64,000 bases of DNA. Origin: Salinilacustrithrix flava. GTDB lineage: Bacteria; Actinomycetota; Acidimicrobiia; Acidimicrobiales; Salinilacustritrichaceae. How positions within the stretch are numbered: the first letter of the stretch is position 1; every line of letters begins with the position of its first letter. Position numbers and translations under genes: made by a program. The notes beneath the pieces are model-generated. The model searched no databases. It saw only the letters and a list, made by a program, of their open reading frames with translations, and was not told the DNA's origin. Positions 36,071 through 47,140 of the stretch are shown here, piece by piece. The stretch is taken from assembly GCF_041228405.1 (NCBI RefSeq), contig NZ_CP133888.1:2976001-3040000 (forward strand). The letters are read 5' to 3'.

Positions 36071-37635
36071 CCCTCGAAGACCGCCTCGAACGCCTCGCCG
36101 ACCGCACGCCTCCGGGCAACCCCGCCGACGTGCTCGACGCCGCCCGCATCCGGGCCGAGTCCCGGCCCGCGTCCCGCAGCCCCCGGCTCCTCGCCGCCGC
36201 TGCCGCCGTGCTCGCCGTCCTCGCCCTGGCCGGGGGCGGCCTCACGCTCGCCGGCGACGACAGCGACTCCGTCACAGTCGCCGGCCCCGACGAGTCGCAG
36301 ACCGGCGACGAGCTCAACGGCCTCTGGCATGTTGTCTCGACCGTCGATGACGGCGAGCGGCAGCCCGCTGAGGGCACCGCCAACCTTCGCTTCGATGGCG
36401 ACCGCGTTCAAGGAGACGACGGGTGCGGAAACAAGATCGAGACGGCGCTCGACAAGGGAACCATCGTCGTGCCATCGGTGCGTACCGACCAAGGTTGCGA
36501 GTCCGTGCCCGGTGCCCGGGAGGCCGACCGGCTCTGGGCGCTGTTGGGTCAGCCCGTCGAGCTGCGGGACGGCGAACTGTGGCTGGTTGCCGACGACGGA
36601 GACGGTCTCGTGTTCGCTCTACCGGACCCGACCCCGACCGAGCGCGCCTCACCCGTCGGCGACTGGGAACTCGTCTCCGTGAGCGCTGACGGCGAGGTGC
36701 TGGACTTCTCCGGCGCGAACCGAGACCCGTGGATCGGCATCGGAGGCGACGGCACGCTCACGGGCACGTTCCCGTGCAACGGTTTCGGCGGCACTGTTCA
36801 GGTCCTCGACTCCACCCTCGACGCAGAGTTCTTCCAGGAGCTCGTCGGCTGCGAGGGCTCCGCTGGCGCTGCGGAAAGCGCTCTGTCCCGGCTCCTCAAC
36901 TCCGACCCGACGTGGGAGATCCGCGACGGAGCCCTGTTCTTGAGCGCCGCCGGCATCGACGCCGAGCTCACGAAGCGCCCCGGCCCCACCGACGTCGTGG
37001 ACGCCGGGAGCCAGTGGCGACCGGTTGCCATCGACGCCTTCGAGGTGCTCGATGACACGAGCCTGAACCTGACACTCGGCTACTGCACCGACGACTACCG
37101 CGTCCGGGTCGACGAGTCGGACGACACGGTCACGCTGACAGCGGAGGCCGCCGGGCCGAGCGGCGGGTACTGCCTGACGCTCACCACAGTGGAACTTCGC
37201 CGCCCTCTCGGGAACCGGGCGGTGGTCGATGCCTTCACCGGCGAAACGGTCGACAGGCGGCCGACCGACGCTCCCGCCGGAGCCGAGGGAGACACCGCCG
37301 TCTGGAACGTGGACGCTGCCGACCCTCCGACCCCGTCGGCCACGTCCGTCACGGCGTTGGTGACCCGGCTCGGGTGCAGCGGGGGCGAGACAGGCGAGGT
37401 CCTGGCACCAGTCGTCTCCGCCGACGCCGAGCGGGTGGTCGTGACGTTCTCGGTCGAATCACTACCGCCGGAGGGCGAGTACGAGTGTCCTGGCAACCCT
37501 GCGGTCCCGTACGTCGTCGAGCTCGACGAGCCGCTGGGCGATCGTGAACTCGTCGACGGCGCCTGCTTGGAGGGAGAGGCAGCCTCGACCTCACACTGCT
37601 CGGAGGGCGCCGTCCGGTGGTCGCCGCCGGCGTAA
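36067..37635 (+). CDS. Membrane protein with META-like domains, putative anti-sigma partner
   Basis: A 522-residue protein with a short cytoplasmic N-terminus (MTLEDRLERLADRTPPGNP), one membrane helix (about 41-62) and a large extracytoplasmic region. Two segments resemble META/HslJ domains: NGLWHVVSTVDDGERQPAEG with DGCGNKIE, and VGDWELVSVSADGEVLDF with TFPCNGFGG. The topology and 4-bp overlap with the ECF sigma gene suggest an anti-sigma or sensor role. No zinc-binding anti-sigma motif (HxxxCxxC) is visible in the cytoplasmic part, so the inhibition mechanism would be non-standard. Confidence 0.65.
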   Translation: MTLEDRLERLADRTPPGNPADVLDAARIRAESRPASRSPRLLAAAAAVLAVLALAGGGLTLAGDDSDSVTVAGPDESQTGDELNGLWHVVSTVDDGERQPAEGTANLRFDGDRVQGDDGCGNKIETALDKGTIVVPSVRTDQGCESVPGAREADRLWALLGQPVELRDGELWLVADDGDGLVFALPDPTPTERASPVGDWELVSVSADGEVLDFSGANRDPWIGIGGDGTLTGTFPCNGFGGTVQVLDSTLDAEFFQELVGCEGSAGAAESALSRLLNSDPTWEIRDGALFLSAAGIDAELTKRPGPTDVVDAGSQWRPVAIDAFEVLDDTSLNLTLGYCTDDYRVRVDESDDTVTLTAEAAGPSGGYCLTLTTVELRRPLGNRAVVDAFTGETVDRRPTDAPAGAEGDTAVWNVDAADPPTPSATSVTALVTRLGCSGGETGEVLAPVVSADAERVVVTFSVESLPPEGEYECPGNPAVPYVVELDEPLGDRELVDGACLEGEAASTSHCSEGAVRWSPPA

Positions 37636-37831
37636 TCAGGGACTCCTGGTCGATCTCCGACGGATTCTGGGAAACCGCCCGCGCCGGGGTGGGAAGGCAC
37701 CTCCGAACCCGCTCCAAACGTCCTGGTCAGGAGTTCAGTCGATAACCCACTCGCGAAAGACAGCCACCCTGCGACACCGGATCGATTGCCGAGTCGTATG
37801 ATCGAGGTGCCTCCCTGGAAGGAACCGGCTC

Positions 37832-38230
37832 GTGCATGTGATCGGCAAGTTCGCCCAGACCGCGGCTGCGCTGTGGATCCTGAACGTCTGGACGTTCCGG
37901 TTCGACAAGGACACGGGCTACCGAGGGGGCGGAGCGACGAACATGAAGGAGGAGTTCGCGGTCTATGGGCTCACCGAGCCGCAGATGTATGCCGTCGGCG
38001 CAACGAAGGTGGGCCTTGCGTCGGCGATGCTGCTCGGGCTCGCCGTGCCACGATTGACCCGACCCGCCTCGACTGGCCTCGCGACGCTCATGGTTGGTGC
38101 GATCGCCATGCACATCAAGGCCGGGGACCCCGTGAAGCGATACCTGCCCGCGCTCTCGGTCTTCTCGCTGGCGACCACCTCGGCCGTACTCAGCGGCGAC
38201 CGGCGCGACGCGGCCCAGTCAGGTCATTGA
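37832..38230 (+). CDS. DoxX-like small membrane protein
   Basis: A 132-residue protein with hydrophobic segments near the start, at about 55-75 and at 83-97 (VGATKVGLASAMLLGLAVP, ATLMVGAIAMHIKAGD). The KVGLASAML and AIAMHIKAGDP motifs fit the DoxX/DoxX-like superfamily of quinone-linked membrane proteins. The N-terminus contains an extra hydrophilic loop (RFDKDTGYRGGGATNMKEEFAVYGL). GTG 37832 follows GGAAGGA by about 9 bases. Confidence 0.55.
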   Translation: MHVIGKFAQTAAALWILNVWTFRFDKDTGYRGGGATNMKEEFAVYGLTEPQMYAVGATKVGLASAMLLGLAVPRLTRPASTGLATLMVGAIAMHIKAGDPVKRYLPALSVFSLATTSAVLSGDRRDAAQSGH

Positions 38231-38272
38231 TCGGATCGGTCGACGTTGCGTCGTGAACGACCGCCGTCCTGC

Positions 38273-39448
38273 TCAGGTGGTCACTGCTCGTACGGTCGGT
38301 GAGGTCCGAAGTGGCCACACGGCGAGTGGCCACGTGACCAGCGAACGAACCGATGTGGAGGCGTATCGGAGCGCGTGCACGCCGCCGATCTCGAGGAGGT
38401 CTTTGAGGTCGATGGCGTCGTGGAGGAGCGGGGGGATCAGGTCGGCACCTGGTGCAGTCAGGTTGACCGGACCTACCTGGGCGAGGCCGCGGCGTGCGCC
38501 GAGGTCGAGCACCCAACCGATCTGGCGGAGGTCAACGGCCTGGACCGGCTCGCCCCGCACTGCGCGGGCAGCGTTGCGCCCGGCCGCGGAACCGGCGCGA
38601 ACGGCGATCTGCGCGGACATGGGCAGAGGGTCACCATCGTGGTCGCGATGCGCGGCGATGTCACCTGCCGCGAACGTCCGTTGACTTCTGAGCACGCGGA
38701 GGGCCTCATCGATGAGGATGCGTCCATCCTCGGCAGTCGGCATGCCGTATCGCTGGGCGCTTGCCGAGAAGCCACCGGCCCAGACCACGAGACCTTCGAG
38801 CAGGCTGTTGCCGACGATGGCGCCCTGTTCGGTGATCCGTTCGATGTCGGAGCTCAGGTGGATCTGGACGTTGCGACCCTCGAGGATCCGTGATGCACCG
38901 GAGCTGAATGCCTCTGGCATGCCTGCAAGGAGCCGGGGCATCGCCTCCACCAGGTGGATCGTGAGCGACGGGTGCGCAACAGCTGTGGCGCCGGAGAGCT
39001 GAACGCCTGTGGCGCCGCCACCGATGATCACCATCGACGACGCCCGGTTGATGGATCCGCGCAGTGCGATGGCATCTTCGGCCGACCGGATGGCGTGGGC
39101 GAGCTCGATGCCTTCCACAGGCGGCCGTGATGGCACGGACCCAGCCGTGACGACAACAGCATCGGCGGTGATGGTGCGTCCGTCGGACATGGTGACCGAA
39201 CCATCGGCGATCTCGACGACGGTTCCCACCACGACCTGATCCACGAAGGACTCGACGGGCCCGGAGGCGTCTTCGACCGGAGCAGTTCCCCCGGCCACAG
39301 CGGCGAGTCGGGTCACGAAATCATGTCGACCAGTGCGATCCACGACCGTGACCGGAACGCCACATCGATGAACGGCGCGGGCGGCGTGGAGCCCGGCGTA
39401 GCCGCCGCCGACGACCAGCACTCCCTCGACCTCGGTCGGTTCCTTCAC
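38273..39448 (-). CDS. NDH-2-like NAD(P)/FAD-dependent oxidoreductase
   Basis: A 391-residue flavoprotein with an N-terminal FAD-binding Rossmann motif (VLVVGGGYAGLHAARAV), a second NAD(P)-binding motif in the middle (SMVIIGGGATGVQLSG) and a C-terminal FAD-contact motif (TFAAGDIA). The arrangement is that of type II NADH dehydrogenases and AIF-like oxidoreductases. The electron acceptor is unknown. GTG 39448 is chosen as the start just before the Rossmann fold. It is divergent from dps with a 153-bp gap, which may mean shared stress control. Confidence 0.8.
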   Translation of the reverse strand: MKEPTEVEGVLVVGGGYAGLHAARAVHRCGVPVTVVDRTGRHDFVTRLAAVAGGTAPVEDASGPVESFVDQVVVGTVVEIADGSVTMSDGRTITADAVVVTAGSVPSRPPVEGIELAHAIRSAEDAIALRGSINRASSMVIIGGGATGVQLSGATAVAHPSLTIHLVEAMPRLLAGMPEAFSSGASRILEGRNVQIHLSSDIERITEQGAIVGNSLLEGLVVWAGGFSASAQRYGMPTAEDGRILIDEALRVLRSQRTFAAGDIAAHRDHDGDPLPMSAQIAVRAGSAAGRNAARAVRGEPVQAVDLRQIGWVLDLGARRGLAQVGPVNLTAPGADLIPPLLHDAIDLKDLLEIGGVHALRYASTSVRSLVTWPLAVWPLRTSPTVRAVTT

Positions 39449-39601
39449 TTCGAGGTGCCCTCCCGTGCTCTGGTGGGTGCTTGGGTCTGCGCTGTGCTTT
39501 GCGGCCACCAGCTCGCCCGACGTCGGTTGTCGCCGCTGCGACCGTAGCGTCGAGCTGCCTGAAGACGCGCGCAGCATCACCCCGACAGAGGAGAACAGAC
39601 C

Positions 39602-40078
39602 ATGAGCGACGAGATCATCGACATCGGTATCAGTGAGGCCGATCGCAAGGCGATCACCGACGGCCTCGCCCGGCTGCTGGCCGACACGTACACGCTCTAC
39701 CTCAAGACCCACAACTACCACTGGAACGTGACCGGGCCGATGTTCCAGACCCTGCACCTCATGTTCGAGACCCAGTACAACGAGCTCGCCCTCGCAGTGG
39801 ACCTCATCGCAGAGCGCATCCGTGCGCTCGGTGCCCCTGCACCGGGCAGCTACCGCCAGTTCGGTGAGCTGTCCTCGGTACCCGAGGACGAGGACCACCC
39901 CGACGCCACCGAGATGATCCGTCGGCTGGTCGTCGGCCAAGAGACCGTCGCTCGAACCGCCCGATCGCTGTTCCCGATCGTGGAGGACGCGCATGACGAG
40001 CCCACCGCCGATCTGCTCACCCAGCGCCTCCAGATCCACGAGAAGACCGCGTGGATGCTGCGTAGCCTCCTCGCCTGA
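39602..40078 (+). CDS. dps: Dps-family ferritin-like DNA-protection protein
   Basis: A 158-residue ferritin-like protein with the Dps ferroxidase signature in the first half: YLKTHNYHWNVTGPMFQTLH followed by FETQYNEL. It should form a dodecamer that stores iron and protects DNA from peroxide. A good ribosome-binding site (GAGGAGA) lies about 8 bases before the ATG, unlike many leaderless neighbours. It is divergent from an NDH-like flavoprotein gene. Confidence 0.92.
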   Translation: MSDEIIDIGISEADRKAITDGLARLLADTYTLYLKTHNYHWNVTGPMFQTLHLMFETQYNELALAVDLIAERIRALGAPAPGSYRQFGELSSVPEDEDHPDATEMIRRLVVGQETVARTARSLFPIVEDAHDEPTADLLTQRLQIHEKTAWMLRSLLA

Positions 40079-40121
40079 TTCCGCTCGCCCCTCTGGGCGA
40101 CCAGATGCCGGCACGTCACCG

Positions 40122-40127
40122 TAGGTT
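40122..40127 (+). promoter_or_regulatory. -10 element of the renalase-like gene
   Basis: TAGGTT, then GGGGCG, then ATG 40134: exact six-base leaderless spacing. Confidence 0.45.
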
Positions 40128-40133
40128 GGGGCG

Positions 40134-41165
40134 ATGGTGATGCCCCGCCCTCGCGTGGTGGTGGTGGGTGCCGGGGTCGCCGGGCTCACCGCCGCCCGGT
40201 ACCTGTCTGGGTCCTTCGACGTGGTGGTGGTGGACAAGGGCCGCGGGGTGGGTGGTCGTCTCGCCACCCGCCGGATCGGTGATGCCACCTTCGACCACGG
40301 CGCCCAGTTCATCACCACGCACACGCCCGAGTTCGCCGAGGTCGTGGCGGGTTGGGAGCGCGCCGGCGTGGCCCGGCCGTGGTTCCAGGGCCGGATCGGC
40401 CGCAATGGGATCATCGACCCGGACGGGCACACGAGGTTCCGCGGCGTCGCCACCATGAACGCCATCGCGAAGCACCTCGCCGAGGGACTCGATGTCCGGG
40501 TCTCCAGCCGGGTGGTCGCACTGGCCCCATCCGACGCCGGCTGGCGGATGCGGCTCGATGACGCCACGGACGTGGCGGCGGACGCCGTCGTGCTCACCGC
40601 TCCGGTGCCTCAGGCCCTCGCGCTGCTGGCCGCCGGACACGTCGTCTTGTCAGCTGGTGATGCCCAAGCCCTGCAGGCCATCCGCTACGAGCCGTGTCTG
40701 GCGGTGCTGGCCGCGCTCGACGGTCCATCCGGGCTCGGCGGTCCCGGGGCCGTCAGCCCGGCGGAAGGATCGATCGACTGGATGGCCGACAACAGCCGCA
40801 AGGGTGTGTCCACGGTTCCGGCCGTCACGATCCATGCCACCGCCGAGTTCAGCCGGTCGCACCTGGAGTCCAGCGACGAGATCGTGATCGAGGAGCTGGT
40901 GCGAGCTGCGGAACTCCGAGCCAAGCCCATCGAGGGCCAGGCTCAGGTCCAGCGGTGGCGATTCGCCCGCCCCACGAGGGTCCACCCCGAACGATGCCTG
41001 GTCCTCGAGGGCCTCCCTCCGTTGGTGTGCGCCGGTGACGCGTTCGGCGGCGCGAAGGTCGAGGGTGCCGCCCTCTCGGGGACCGCGGCATCCGAGGCGG
41101 TGTCCTCCCTGCTCGGTCAGGCGGATCCGCCCATGCGCAAGAGCGCTTCGGTGGAGGATCGGTGA
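40134..41165 (+). CDS. Renalase-like FAD-dependent amine oxidase/oxidoreductase
   Basis: A 343-residue flavoprotein with the N-terminal FAD motif VVVVGAGVAGLTAARYL, a downstream DKGRGVGGRLATRR typical of renalase-like NAD(P)/FAD oxidoreductases, and a C-terminal FAD-contact region VCAGDAFGGAKVEGAALSG. The substrate is unknown. Its 3' end overlaps the convergent DUF2071 gene by 49 bp. An mRNA starting at the ATG is suggested by the upstream TAGGTT. Confidence 0.82.
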   Translation: MVMPRPRVVVVGAGVAGLTAARYLSGSFDVVVVDKGRGVGGRLATRRIGDATFDHGAQFITTHTPEFAEVVAGWERAGVARPWFQGRIGRNGIIDPDGHTRFRGVATMNAIAKHLAEGLDVRVSSRVVALAPSDAGWRMRLDDATDVAADAVVLTAPVPQALALLAAGHVVLSAGDAQALQAIRYEPCLAVLAALDGPSGLGGPGAVSPAEGSIDWMADNSRKGVSTVPAVTIHATAEFSRSHLESSDEIVIEELVRAAELRAKPIEGQAQVQRWRFARPTRVHPERCLVLEGLPPLVCAGDAFGGAKVEGAALSGTAASEAVSSLLGQADPPMRKSASVEDR

Positions 41166-42025
41166 GGCAGCGTGAGGTCACCACCGTCGAACCCGGTGGG
41201 CGTGGAAGTCGGGTCGCGATCGGCCGGCTCGCACGTCTCACCACGGAGCAGGCGGGGTCGGCCGATGCGAACCTCGACCCCCGGTGACCACAGCACCACT
41301 GGATCACCCTGCGGGCGGGGGAGGCCGCGCGCGGACACGAGCGCGTCGTCGCACTCGGTGAGCCTGGCGCGGTGCAGCGGCCAGGGCTCGTGGTCGACGT
41401 CGGCCCACACGACTCGGCCCGCGAAGCTCGAGGCCAGCGCCCAACGAGCGGTCACGAACCGTTCGACCTCGGTGAGGTCATCGTCCTCCACCCGTGGACC
41501 GACCTCGACCCTCACCTGGCTGCGAGGACGGCGGGGACCCCGGCCAGGCCACCGCCTGCGGGTCGTGTACTCGACGATGTCGTGCTCGTGGTGGGTGATC
41601 GACATGTCCGACCAGCAGTACGGCAGCCCGTAGGCCACCCGGGCGACGATCGCAGGCACGATCCTCGTCACATCGAGGCTGCAGAACCACACCGCCCGAC
41701 GCCCGTCGGGCGCCACGACGTAGGTGCGTACGTTCGTCTCGGGGAACGACGACCAGGACCCGAGGGCCGGGAGCCCGGGTACTCGGATGCGGCGCATGTG
41801 GAACGGGATCAGCCCCACCCACGCCCGTCCGTCACAGACATCGACGTTGAGGCCAGGCGGCAGGACTTGCTGCACCACCTCAGGGTCGAAGGGCCAGTGG
41901 AGCGACGCGAGGTCGTGCCACCCCTGGAGCATGATCGGCCGACGAACCGGCCGGGGGCACACGAGCTCCAGCTGCTCGGTGGAACCGGTCAGCGGACGAG
42001 GTGAGGTGGAAGGACGGATGCTCAT
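41117..42025 (-). CDS. DUF2071 (YqjF-like) protein
   Basis: A 302-residue protein of the DUF2071 family. It has the typical opening LQGWHDLASLHWPFDPEVVQQVLPPGL, then WVGLIPFHMRRIRVPG and FPETNVRTYVV. The family's biochemical role is unknown. The C-terminal 50 residues overlap the end of the convergent renalase-like gene and look less conserved in character. ATG 42025 is selected because CACGGT lies exactly six bases before it. Confidence 0.85.
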   Translation of the reverse strand: MSIRPSTSPRPLTGSTEQLELVCPRPVRRPIMLQGWHDLASLHWPFDPEVVQQVLPPGLNVDVCDGRAWVGLIPFHMRRIRVPGLPALGSWSSFPETNVRTYVVAPDGRRAVWFCSLDVTRIVPAIVARVAYGLPYCWSDMSITHHEHDIVEYTTRRRWPGRGPRRPRSQVRVEVGPRVEDDDLTEVERFVTARWALASSFAGRVVWADVDHEPWPLHRARLTECDDALVSARGLPRPQGDPVVLWSPGVEVRIGRPRLLRGETCEPADRDPTSTPTGFDGGDLTLPHRSSTEALLRMGGSA

Positions 42026-42031
42026 GGGACG

Positions 42032-42037
42032 ACCGTG
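42032..42037 (-). promoter_or_regulatory. -10-like element of the DUF2071 gene
   Basis: CACGGT, then CGTCCC, then ATG on the minus strand. Confidence 0.35.
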
Positions 42038-42113
42038 GCGTGAAGGCGGAGCAGGTACCTGAAGTACGGAACCCATCGCCTCTACGGATGAGCAGCTCTC
42101 GGAGCATCTCTCG

Positions 42114-42133
42114 TGATGATCGTCACATCATCA
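42114..42133 (-). terminator. Hairpin after the CBS-CGS-peptidase operon
   Basis: A 7-bp stem TGATGAT/ATCATCA with loop CGTCAC starts 10 bases past the last stop codon of the operon. Confidence 0.4.
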
Positions 42134-42143
42134 GCCTGCCCAG

Positions 42144-43451
42144 CTATCGGCCGTTCACCGACCAGTGCCACGGTTCGCTGGGCAGGTTGTAGAACCCGTA
42201 GCGGGACGCGTTGGCGTTGAGCCACTGGAACGCGGCCGAGGAGCGGGAGCTGATGATCCGGCCGCCGTAGGTGAAGTCGATGGCCAGGCCCCGCTCGTGC
42301 ATCGAGGTCCCCGGACGGGCGGTGGGCGGCCGGCAGCTGCTGGCCGGCATCTGGTAGGTGGCGTAGCTGCTGGTGCCGCAGTTGTTGCGGCGGACGGCGA
42401 TCTGGCCGGCTGGATCGCGGTAGCCGCCGCCGGCGAGGGAGATGCCGGCGGCATCCGCGGCGGCCAGCATGTCGGCCACCGAGCTGGCGATGCTGTTGTG
42501 GACCCGGATGCCGCGGACCGAGACGATGCTCCCGGAGCCGGTGATGGCGATGGTGCGGGGCGGGGCCGGGGCGGGAGCCGGGGCCGTCGTCGGTGTCGGA
42601 CGGGGGGCGGACGGTGCCGACGGGCGGCTCTCGGATGCGCTCCGGGCGGCTGCTGCGGCCCGGGCCGCGGCTGCGGCCTCGGCCTGCTCGCGCGCTCGCT
42701 GCTGGCGTTCGAGCTCGGCGGCGAGGCGCGCCTGCTCCTCCTCGATCTGGGCCGCGAGCTCGCGGTCGAGCTCGGCAAGGCTCTGGGCCTCGGAGAGGCG
42801 GTGGTCGAGCCGGTCCTGCACCTCGGCGACGACGGCTTCCTGCTGGCTGGTGGCCTGCTGGACCTCCTGGAGCTGCTCGCCGACCGCAGCCTGCTGCTCC
42901 CGGGCGGCGACCGTCGCGGACTCCGCTGCGGCGCGCGCCACCTCCAGGTCGTCCCGGGCTCGCTCGAGCTGGTCGAGGACGTCGAACTGGTTCGCCGACC
43001 GTGCTTCGAGGAGCGCCTGCTTGAGCTCGGCTTCCCCGATGGTCGACGTGGCCAGGGCGTCGAGGATCCCGGCCGAGGCGGTGGGTTGCATGTAGGCGGC
43101 GACGACCACGTCCTTGGCGGCCTGGTCGAGCACCGCGATCTCGGTCTGCTTGGCCTCGACCTCGGCGGTGGCGGCCTCGAGCTCGGCTTGGGCGCTCGTG
43201 GCTCGGCGCTCGGCGTCGCGGAGGTCTGCCGTGCGGGCGGCCACGTTGCCCTGCAGGGCGCGCAGGGCGGCTTCGACCTGGGCGTCGGTGGCGCGGAGCA
43301 CGTCGATGTCGGCGGCCAGGTCCGCTCGCTTGCGCTGGACCTCGTCGCGCTGGGCCTTCGCGTCCGACTGCGCACCGGCCGGTGCCACGGCGGCGCCGAC
43401 GAGGATGAGGACGACAAGGAGCCGCAGGAGGTGACGGCGGACGGTCAGCAC
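42144..43451 (-). CDS. Secreted coiled-coil protein with VanY-type D-Ala-D-Ala carboxypeptidase domain
   Basis: A 435-residue protein. A signal peptide (about 5-25, ending APAGA) is followed by long coiled coil (about 27-265) rich in Gln/Glu/Ala, a Pro/Thr-rich linker, and a C-terminal peptidase domain with the zinc-type motifs SMHERGLAIDF (His and Asp) and EPWHWS. The fold matches VanY/M15 peptidases that trim peptidoglycan stems. The coiled coil resembles those of cell-division hydrolase regulators. GTG 43451 overlaps the upstream stop by 7 bp, so it is the third gene of a coupled operon. Confidence 0.8.
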   Translation of the reverse strand: MLTVRRHLLRLLVVLILVGAAVAPAGAQSDAKAQRDEVQRKRADLAADIDVLRATDAQVEAALRALQGNVAARTADLRDAERRATSAQAELEAATAEVEAKQTEIAVLDQAAKDVVVAAYMQPTASAGILDALATSTIGEAELKQALLEARSANQFDVLDQLERARDDLEVARAAAESATVAAREQQAAVGEQLQEVQQATSQQEAVVAEVQDRLDHRLSEAQSLAELDRELAAQIEEEQARLAAELERQQRAREQAEAAAAARAAAAARSASESRPSAPSAPRPTPTTAPAPAPAPPRTIAITGSGSIVSVRGIRVHNSIASSVADMLAAADAAGISLAGGGYRDPAGQIAVRRNNCGTSSYATYQMPASSCRPPTARPGTSMHERGLAIDFTYGGRIISSRSSAAFQWLNANASRYGFYNLPSEPWHWSVNGR

Positions 43452-44595
43452 CGGTCGAGGGCCTGCTCCAGGTCGCCGACCAGGTCGTCCACGGCCTCGA
43501 TGCCCACGGACAGACGGACCAGGTCGTCGGGGACCTCGTTCTCGCTCCCGGCCACTGACGAGTGCGTCATCCGGCCCGGGTGCTCGATGAGGCTCTCGAC
43601 CGCGCCGAGTGACTCGGCGAGGGTGAACACCTCGGTCGCTTCGCACAGGCGCAGCGCGGCGTCGAGGCCGCCGCGCAGGCGCAGGCTGACCATGCCCCCG
43701 AAGCCGGACATCTGGCGGGCGGCCACGTCGTGGCCGGGGTGGTCCGGGAGGCCCGGCCACCGCACCTCGGCGACCGCGGGGTGGTCGACGAGCATCGACG
43801 CGACGGCCTCGGCGTTCGTGCTGTGGCGCTCCATGCGCAGGTGCAGGGTGCGACAGCCCCGGTGCACGAGGTAGCAGTCGAAGGGGCCAGGGACGGCGCC
43901 GGCGGCGTTCTGCAGGAAGCCGATCCGCGCTGCGACCTCGTCGTCGTTCGTGGCCACGAAGCCGCCGACGACGTCGCTGTGCCCGCCCAGGTACTTGGTG
44001 GTGGAGTGCACCACGATGTCCGCGCCGAGGGCGAGGGGCTGCTGGAGGGCGGGCGTGGCGAAGGTGTTGTCGACGACGAGCAGCGCACCGCGCTCGTGGG
44101 CGACGTCGGCCAGCGCAGCGATGTCGGCGATCCGGAGCCACGGGTTCGTCGGGGTCTCGGCCCACAGCAGCCGGGTGCCGTCGGACCACTCCCGGACGAC
44201 GGCGTCGACGTCGGCGAGCCGTGTCGTGCGCACGACGAGGCCGGCGGGCCCGTGGACCTGGCGGGCGAGGCGGAACGTGCCGCCGTAGGCATCGTCGCTG
44301 AGCAGCAACCCGTCGCCCGGCGCCAGCAGCCGGAGGACGGCGTCCTCGGCGGCGAGGCCGGACGCGAACGCGAAGCCGTGGCCGGCGCCCTCGAGGCCGG
44401 CCAGGTGGCGCTCGAGCGCGGCGCGGGTGGGGTTGCCGGAGCGGCTGTACTCGAACCCCCGCTGCTGACCGACCCCGTCCTGGGCGAAGGTCGACGCCAG
44501 GCTGATGGCCGGCACCACGGCGCCCGTCACCGGATCGGGCGCACCCGCGCCGTGGACGCAACGGGTCTCGAAGGACGCGTCGCCGTCGGTCGGGC

Positions 44596-44599
<4 letters not shown>
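43445..44599 (-). CDS. Cystathionine gamma-synthase/lyase (Cys/Met metabolism PLP enzyme)
   Basis: A 384-residue PLP enzyme of the MetB/MetC/MGL family. Landmarks are YSRSGNPTRAALE, the PLP-ring-stacking SDDAYGGTFR, the Asp in VVDNTF and the Schiff-base Lys202 in VVHSTTKYLGGHSD. With CBS directly upstream (ATGA overlap) the pair likely forms a transsulfuration route between homocysteine and cysteine via cystathionine. Whether it works as synthase (metB) or lyase (mccB) cannot be settled by eye. CBS context favours the lyase direction. Confidence 0.85.
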
Positions 44600-46257
<1,658 letters not shown>

Positions 46258-46325
46258 GGGCCCAGTGTGCCTGCCGGGAGCTGGGCCCGGCCGGGCCGGG
46301 TGCGCCCCACCGGGCGCGTCGTGGG

Positions 46326-46331
46326 CAGAAT
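46326..46331 (+). promoter_or_regulatory. -10-like element of the DUF202 pair
   Basis: CAGAAT, then CGTGCC, then GTG 46338: six-base leaderless spacing. Confidence 0.4.
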
Positions 46332-46337
46332 CGTGCC

Positions 46338-46748
46338 GTGAACGAGCCCACCGCGAGGACCACCGCCGGCCGGGCGCTGCGCAACGGTCCCCGCCGACTG
46401 TTCCCGCCCGACCCCCGCACCGAGGGGTCCGACCCCGACTACCGCTTCTCGCTCGCCAACGAGCGCACGTTCCTGGCGTGGATCCGCTCCGCGCTCGCGC
46501 TCGCGGCCGGCGGGCTCGGCGCCGTGGCGCTGCTGGACGACTTCCCCGGCGAGGAGTACCTGGGGCTCGCCCTGCTCGCCCTGAGCTTCGTCACCGCCGG
46601 GCTCTCCTACCGACGGTGGGCCCTCGCCGAGACGGCGATGCGGCTGGGTCGCCCGCTGCCGCCGTCGCGGCTGCCGCTCCTCCTGGCCATCGCCGTGTCC
46701 GCGGTGGCCGTCGCGTCCGCCGTGCTCGTCGCGCTGAACTCGTCGTGA
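46338..46748 (+). CDS. DUF202 (YidH-like) membrane protein
   Basis: A 136-residue protein with three hydrophobic helices and the DUF202 signature RFSLANERTFLAWIRSALALAAGG at about 36-59, where LANERT.LAW.R is diagnostic. An N-terminal Arg/Pro-rich cytoplasmic extension of about 33 residues precedes it. The function is unknown. Its stop overlaps the GTG start of a second, shorter DUF202 gene (GTGA), so both are made together and probably form one complex. Confidence 0.85.
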   Translation: MNEPTARTTAGRALRNGPRRLFPPDPRTEGSDPDYRFSLANERTFLAWIRSALALAAGGLGAVALLDDFPGEEYLGLALLALSFVTAGLSYRRWALAETAMRLGRPLPPSRLPLLLAIAVSAVAVASAVLVALNSS

Positions 46749-47083
46749 GACCGGAGCAGGTGTTCGACCCGCTCCTCCAGCAGGAGCGGACGTCCCTCGC
46801 CTGGGAGCGGACCGCCTTCGCCGGGATCGTCGTGGGCTCCCTGCTGACCCGGGTCGGCGCCAGCGTGCACGTGCTGCTCGGCGGCTTCGGGCTCCTCCAG
46901 GTGTGCGCCTCGGCCGCCCTGCTGGTCTGGTCCGGCCGCCACTACGAGGACCTCCACGTCCAGCTGCGGGCCGGGGACACGCCCACCCACCCGCGCGCCG
47001 CGATGGTCGTGGGCGTCGGAGCCACCGTCGCCACCGGGATGGCCACGGTCCTCGCCCTGGTCTTCGTCGTCACCGACTCCTAG
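46745..47083 (+). CDS. Second DUF202-like membrane protein
   Basis: A 112-residue protein starting at GTG 46745 within the stop codon of the previous gene. LLQQERTSLAWERTAFAGIVVG carries the same ERT.LAWxRT motif as its neighbour, followed by two further hydrophobic helices. Paired DUF202 genes with a 4-bp overlap are seen in other actinobacteria (recollection). The function is unknown. Confidence 0.8.
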   Translation: MRPEQVFDPLLQQERTSLAWERTAFAGIVVGSLLTRVGASVHVLLGGFGLLQVCASAALLVWSGRHYEDLHVQLRAGDTPTHPRAAMVVGVGATVATGMATVLALVFVVTDS

Positions 47084-47140
47084 GCCCGGCCAGCCGTCCG
47101 GTCACCCGCCCGGCACCGCCCGGCTGGGAGGATGGCTCCC

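Noticed and set aside
46745..47083. The second DUF202 gene as a duplicate of the first
   Set aside because: Both have ERT.LAW.R but differ over most of their length and have different sizes, so no recent duplication is indicated.
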